17,154 nt of DNA, from assembly GCA_030830595.1 (NCBI GenBank), contig JAURMS010000175.1, positions 1 through 17,154 on the forward strand, given 5' to 3'. The translations under genes and the position numbers were made by a program. This document shows positions 14,299 through 17,154 of this stretch, one piece after another (the first letter of the stretch is position 1; every line of letters begins with the position of its first letter). Under the pieces are notes generated by a model, which was given only the letters and a program-made list of their open reading frames with translations, did no database searches and was not told where the DNA came from. The stretch comes from Gammaproteobacteria bacterium. Lineage in GTDB: Bacteria > Pseudomonadota > Gammaproteobacteria > Steroidobacterales > Steroidobacteraceae.

Positions 14299-15325
14299 TC
14301 CCCGCGGCGCCATGCGCCGCATTGCGTTGCTGGTAGTCACGAGCGCCGTCGCCACGGCAGCCCTCGCAGCCGGCACCTCGCCCCGCTTCGGCTTCGGCAA
14401 GCCGGTCAGCGAGGCTGACCTCGCGGCCTGGGATATTGACGTCCGGCCCGACGGCAAAGGGCTCCCCGAAGGCAGCGGCAGCGTGATGGACGGCGAGGCC
14501 ATCTACGAGGCCAAGTGCGCCAGCTGCCACGGCAGCTTCGGCGAGAGCAACGAATACCATGTGCTCGCCGGCGGCGTGGGCTCGCTCCAGAGCGCGCACC
14601 CCGAGCGCACCACTGGCAGCAAGCTCAATCACGCCACCACCCTGTTCGACTACATCCATCGGGCCATGCCCTACAACGCGCCGCAGTCGCTCACCGACGA
14701 CGAGGTCTATGCACTCACCGCCTACGTGCTCTACCTGAACGACATCGTGGGTGACGACCTGGTGCTGGATCGTGAGTCACTGCCCACGCTGGTCATGCCC
14801 AACGCCGACGGGTTCTATCCCGGCGTAGGCTTCATGAGCGTGGACGGCGAACCCGACGTCAAGGCCCCGGCCTGCATGAAAAACTGCCCCATGACCGGCA
14901 AGGAAATCTCCAGCCTGCCGGAGAGCGTGCGCGGCGCACATGGCAACCTGGCCCTGCAGTCGCGGCCCATCGGCTATATCCGCCAGGGGGAGTCGATGGC
15001 AGAGGTACAGGCAGCAGCCGCAGGCGGTGGCGCGCCTGTCGCGGTGGCCGAACTCGCCCCCGAGGCGCTGGCCGAACAGGGCGGTTGCCTTGCCTGTCAT
15101 GCGGTCGTGGGCAGCCGCAAGCTGGGTCCCAGCTTCAACGAGGTTCGCGAGCGCTACCAGGCCGAGGCTGGCGCGCGCGCCATGCTGCTCGCCAAGCTCG
15201 AGGCCGGCGGCGCCGGCAACTGGGGCGAAATGCCCATGCCCTCGGTATCCTATCTCCCGGCGACCGACCGCGAACGTCTGGTCGACTGGATCCTTTCGAC
15301 CCCTGCCACAGGAGCCACTCCATGA
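14282..15325 (+). CDS. soxD: SoxD, dihaem cytochrome c subunit of sulfane dehydrogenase
   Basis: A 347-residue periplasmic cytochrome with a signal peptide (hydrophobic 14-30, likely ALAA|GT). Two haem sites are visible: CASCH at Cys79-Cys82-His83 and CLACH at Cys269-Cys272-His273. NWGEMPMPSVSYLP near the C-terminus provides a Met ligand for the second. FGFGKPVSEADLAAWDIDVRPDGKG is the conserved SoxD N-terminal block. The start at 14282 has GGAG at 14269-14272 and overlaps soxC by 17 bases; an ATG at 14312 lacks a ribosome site. SoxD carries electrons from SoxC to downstream cytochromes. Its stop overlaps the soxY start (ATGA). Confidence 0.93.
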   Translation: MSRSADPRGAMRRIALLVVTSAVATAALAAGTSPRFGFGKPVSEADLAAWDIDVRPDGKGLPEGSGSVMDGEAIYEAKCASCHGSFGESNEYHVLAGGVGSLQSAHPERTTGSKLNHATTLFDYIHRAMPYNAPQSLTDDEVYALTAYVLYLNDIVGDDLVLDRESLPTLVMPNADGFYPGVGFMSVDGEPDVKAPACMKNCPMTGKEISSLPESVRGAHGNLALQSRPIGYIRQGESMAEVQAAAAGGGAPVAVAELAPEALAEQGGCLACHAVVGSRKLGPSFNEVRERYQAEAGARAMLLAKLEAGGAGNWGEMPMPSVSYLPATDRERLVDWILSTPATGATP

Positions 15326-15801
15326 ATCCAATGATGACTCGCCGGGCCATGCTGGCCGCCAGCGGAAAGCTCGCGCTGCTCGGCGCCATGGTGAATGCGG
15401 GACTGATCACCGCCGCCCAGGCCGCCGAGGCCGAATGGAACGAGGCCGCCTTCGAGGCGACCACGATGGAGGAGTTCATGAAGGCCATCGGCGCCAGCGA
15501 CATGCCGGTCGACAGCACCGAGGTGCGCCTCGAGGCCCCGGACATTCCGGAAAGCGGCGCCACCGTGCCCGTAACCCTGGTCTGCGGCCTGCCGGGCACC
15601 ACGGCTCTGGGTGTCCTGGTCGACAAGAATCCCAACCTGCTGGCGGCCTGGTGTGAGTTGCCGGAGGGCACCGAGGCCAATGTCAGCCTGCGCATCAAGA
15701 TGAACGAGACCTCGGACGTCCGCGTGCTGGCCCGGGCGGGCAACACGCTGTACATGACCTCCAAGGAAATCAAGGTGACCCTCGGCGGCTGCGGCGGCTG
15801 A
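15322..15801 (+). CDS. soxY: SoxY, sulfur-carrier protein, with two extra cysteines
   Basis: A 159-residue protein that, bound to SoxZ, carries the thiosulfate-derived intermediates on a C-terminal cysteine. The Tat signal TRRAMLAAS is at residues 6-14. The essential swinging arm GGCGG ends the protein, with Cys157 as carrier thiol. The Ig-like domain includes RIKMNETSDVRVLARAG, conserved in SoxY. Two further cysteines, Cys88 (LVCGLPG) and Cys111 (AAWCELP), are unusual, because SoxY normally has only the terminal one; they may form a disulfide across neighbouring strands. ATG 15322 has AGGAG at 15310-15314 and overlaps the soxD stop; ATGs at 15331 and 15334 would keep the twin arginines too. 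Confidence 0.93.
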   Translation: MNPMMTRRAMLAASGKLALLGAMVNAGLITAAQAAEAEWNEAAFEATTMEEFMKAIGASDMPVDSTEVRLEAPDIPESGATVPVTLVCGLPGTTALGVLVDKNPNLLAAWCELPEGTEANVSLRIKMNETSDVRVLARAGNTLYMTSKEIKVTLGGCGG

Positions 15802-15835
15802 GTCATCCCAACCGAACACAGAAGGAGCATTCACG

Positions 15836-16144
15836 ATGGGCAGTCCAATGCGGATCCGTGCTGCAGTTGATGGCGAGGTGATTGAGGTCAAGGTGCTGAT
15901 GCGCCACGAGATGGAAACCGGGCGTCGCAAGGGCCCGGATGGCGAACTCGTGCCAGCGCTTTACATCAAGGAAGTGGTCGCAGACTACGAGGGCAAGCGC
16001 GTGTTCACCGGCCACTGGGGTCCGGCGGTGTCCAAGAACCCGTTCCTGAGTTTTCGCTTCAAGGGTGCGCCCGGCGGCAAGGTGACCATCACCTGGACCG
16101 ACACCAGCGGCGATACGCGCACCGACGAGGCCAGCGTTTCGTGA
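15836..16144 (+). CDS. soxZ: SoxZ, scaffold partner of SoxY
   Basis: A 102-residue protein forming the SoxYZ heterodimer that presents intermediates to SoxAX, SoxB and SoxCD. The core signature SKNPFLSFRFKG followed by GKVTITWTDTSGDTRTDEASV at the C-terminus is diagnostic. It has no signal peptide; SoxZ is known to be exported with Tat-carried SoxY. Start ATG 15836 has AAGGAG at 15822-15827. The stop overlaps the GTG of the next gene by four bases. Confidence 0.94.
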   Translation: MGSPMRIRAAVDGEVIEVKVLMRHEMETGRRKGPDGELVPALYIKEVVADYEGKRVFTGHWGPAVSKNPFLSFRFKGAPGGKVTITWTDTSGDTRTDEASVS

Positions 16145-16581
16145 TCCAGCGCGCGTGGGGCGCCTGTCTCGTGCTGGCCAGCCTGGCGCTAAGCGCGGCC
16201 GTCCCGGCGGAGGAAGCGCCTGCCGAACCCGTGCGAGCCGTGTATCACGTCTTCGACGCAGGGGACCAACCCATGCGGGCCCTGCGCAACCTGCGCAATC
16301 ACCTGAACGCCGACCCGACGGCCACACTCAAACTGGTGGCCTTGGGCTACGGCCTCAAGTTTCTGGCGCTGGATGCCGAGGACGATAACGGCAACCCCTA
16401 CGAGCCCTACGTGATGGACTTGCAGGACGATGGCGTGACATTTTATGCCTGCGCCAACACGCTGCAGGCCCTTGGCCTGACCGGGAAGGACCTGCTGCCC
16501 GGCGTGGTGGTGGTGCCTTCCGGGGTCGCCGAAATCGCCCGTCTGCAGACGCAGGAAGGCTACGCCTACCTGCGGCCCTGA
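16141..16581 (+). CDS. Exported DsrE-family-like protein in the sox operon
   Basis: A 146-residue protein beginning with GTG that overlaps the soxZ stop by four bases (GTGA); no strong ribosome site, so probably translated by coupling. The signal peptide is likely cleaved at VPA|EE (residue 23). The rest fits the DsrE/DsrF-like fold: VYHVFDAGDQPMRALRNLRNHLNA (beta-alpha start), VALGYGLKFLAL, then FYACANTLQALGL containing Cys104 at the position where active DsrE-type proteins carry their sulfur-binding cysteine, and PGVVVVPSGVAEIARLQTQEGYAYLRP at the end. DsrE relatives in sulfur oxidisers pass sulfane sulfur between proteins, usually in the cytoplasm. A periplasmic version between soxZ and soxA suggests sulfur transfer to or from SoxYZ; the partner is unknown. 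Confidence 0.78.
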   Translation: MIQRAWGACLVLASLALSAAVPAEEAPAEPVRAVYHVFDAGDQPMRALRNLRNHLNADPTATLKLVALGYGLKFLALDAEDDNGNPYEPYVMDLQDDGVTFYACANTLQALGLTGKDLLPGVVVVPSGVAEIARLQTQEGYAYLRP

Positions 16582-16600
16582 GACCCAGAGGAGAATGACC

Positions 16601-17154
16601 ATGCGTGCATCCACCCCCACTCGCCTGGCCCTCGCCGCTGCAGGCGTTACGCTGCTGGCCATGCTGGCATCGCCCCCCAGTCCACAGGCCCAGGGCATGG
16701 AAGACGACAACCCTGCCGTACTCTGGTCCATGCGCGGTGAGGAGCTGTGGTCGACACCCGCGGGACCGAGGCAAGCCTCGCTGGAGGACTGCGACCTCGG
16801 CCTCGGCCCCGGCGTGGTGGCTGGCGCCTACGCCCAACTGCCCCGCTATTTCGAGGACAGCGGCAAGGTCGAGGACCTTGAATCGCGCATCGTTACCTGT
16901 CGAATGAGCCTGCAGGGCATGACCCGCGAGCAGGCCGAGGCCGGGCATTTTTCCGTAAACGGCGAGGACAGCGACATGGAAGCGCTGGTCACCTTCCTGG
17001 TCGAGCAGTCCCAGGGGGTGGCCATGAACGCCCCGTCCGACCACCCGGCAGAGCAGGCCGCCTACGCCATGGGCAAGGACTTCTTCTACTTCCGCAGCGG
17101 ACCGCATGACTTCGGCTGCGTGACCTGCCACAGCCAGGACGGCCTGCGCATCCG
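16601..17154 (+). CDS. soxA: SoxA, cytochrome c subunit of SoxAX (3' end beyond window)
   Basis: The frame is open to the window edge; 184 codons are visible of an expected 270 or so. A signal peptide ends near PQA|QG (residue 30). GEELWSTPAGP, CDLGLGPGVVAGAYAQLPRYF and GKVEDLESRIVTC are diagnostic SoxA blocks. Cys64 and Cys100 would form the disulfide that replaces the first haem in monohaem SoxA, and FGCVTCH (Cys173, Cys176, His177) is the haem motif. The catalytic persulfide-ligand cysteine lies beyond the edge. ATG 16601 has GGAG at 16590-16593 with a seven-base spacer; ATG 16595 in frame is too close to it. The gene is 19 bases after the DsrE-like gene. SoxA with SoxX conjugates thiosulfate to SoxY. 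Confidence 0.9.
   Translation, partial: MRASTPTRLALAAAGVTLLAMLASPPSPQAQGMEDDNPAVLWSMRGEELWSTPAGPRQASLEDCDLGLGPGVVAGAYAQLPRYFEDSGKVEDLESRIVTCRMSLQGMTREQAEAGHFSVNGEDSDMEALVTFLVEQSQGVAMNAPSDHPAEQAAYAMGKDFFYFRSGPHDFGCVTCHSQDGLRI

Overview
The window is a high-GC bacterial segment devoted almost entirely to inorganic sulfur oxidation. Gene content (Sox thiosulfate-oxidation proteins including the SoxCD sulfur dehydrogenase, a type II sulfide:quinone oxidoreductase, a persulfide dioxygenase, rhodanese-type sulfurtransferases and four YeeE/YedE-family proteins) points to a chemolithotrophic or facultatively lithotrophic proteobacterium. The SoxA sequence looks gammaproteobacterial to me, but this is inference without a search. 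All 19 genes are tightly packed. No RNA gene, mobile element, CRISPR array or transcriptional regulator was found, and no gene-free stretch exceeds about 120 bases.

Region A (53-5135, plus strand) is a sulfide/persulfide module: ETHE1/Blh-type persulfide dioxygenase, two half-size YeeE (PmpA/PmpB-like) membrane proteins, a DUF442 sulfurtransferase, a type II SQR and a SulP anion transporter. Most junctions are stop/start overlaps, so it reads as one operon. The first 52 bases hold an AT-rich palindrome, a plausible operator. The expected flow is sulfide to sulfane sulfur (SQR), sulfur transfer (DUF442), then oxidation to sulfite (dioxygenase), with YeeE and SulP moving sulfur species or anions.

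Region B (5148-9546, minus strand, transcribed leftward) is the least familiar part. It runs YeeE-like protein, FadL-type outer-membrane channel, second YeeE-like protein, exported cysteine-repeat protein with six NPCAP motifs, a roughly 200-residue His-rich protein (tentatively DUF6969), and an exported tandem rhodanese. It combines an outer-membrane pore, periplasmic cysteine/sulfurtransferase proteins and inner-membrane sulfur transporters. It could be an uptake route for reduced or zero-valent sulfur; that function is inference.

Region C (9665 to beyond 17154, plus strand) is the Sox operon in an unusual order: soxX, soxB, soxH-like metallo-hydrolase, soxC, soxD, soxY, soxZ, an exported DsrE-like protein, and soxA, which runs off the window edge. 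SoxX and SoxA form one cytochrome but are encoded at opposite ends. With SoxCD present the pathway can be complete (thiosulfate to sulfate in the periplasm).

Regions B and C diverge from a 118-base intergenic region. A 7+2+7 inverted repeat there sits between, and overlaps, a good leftward -35/-10 pair, as expected for a repressor operator controlling the two divergent units.
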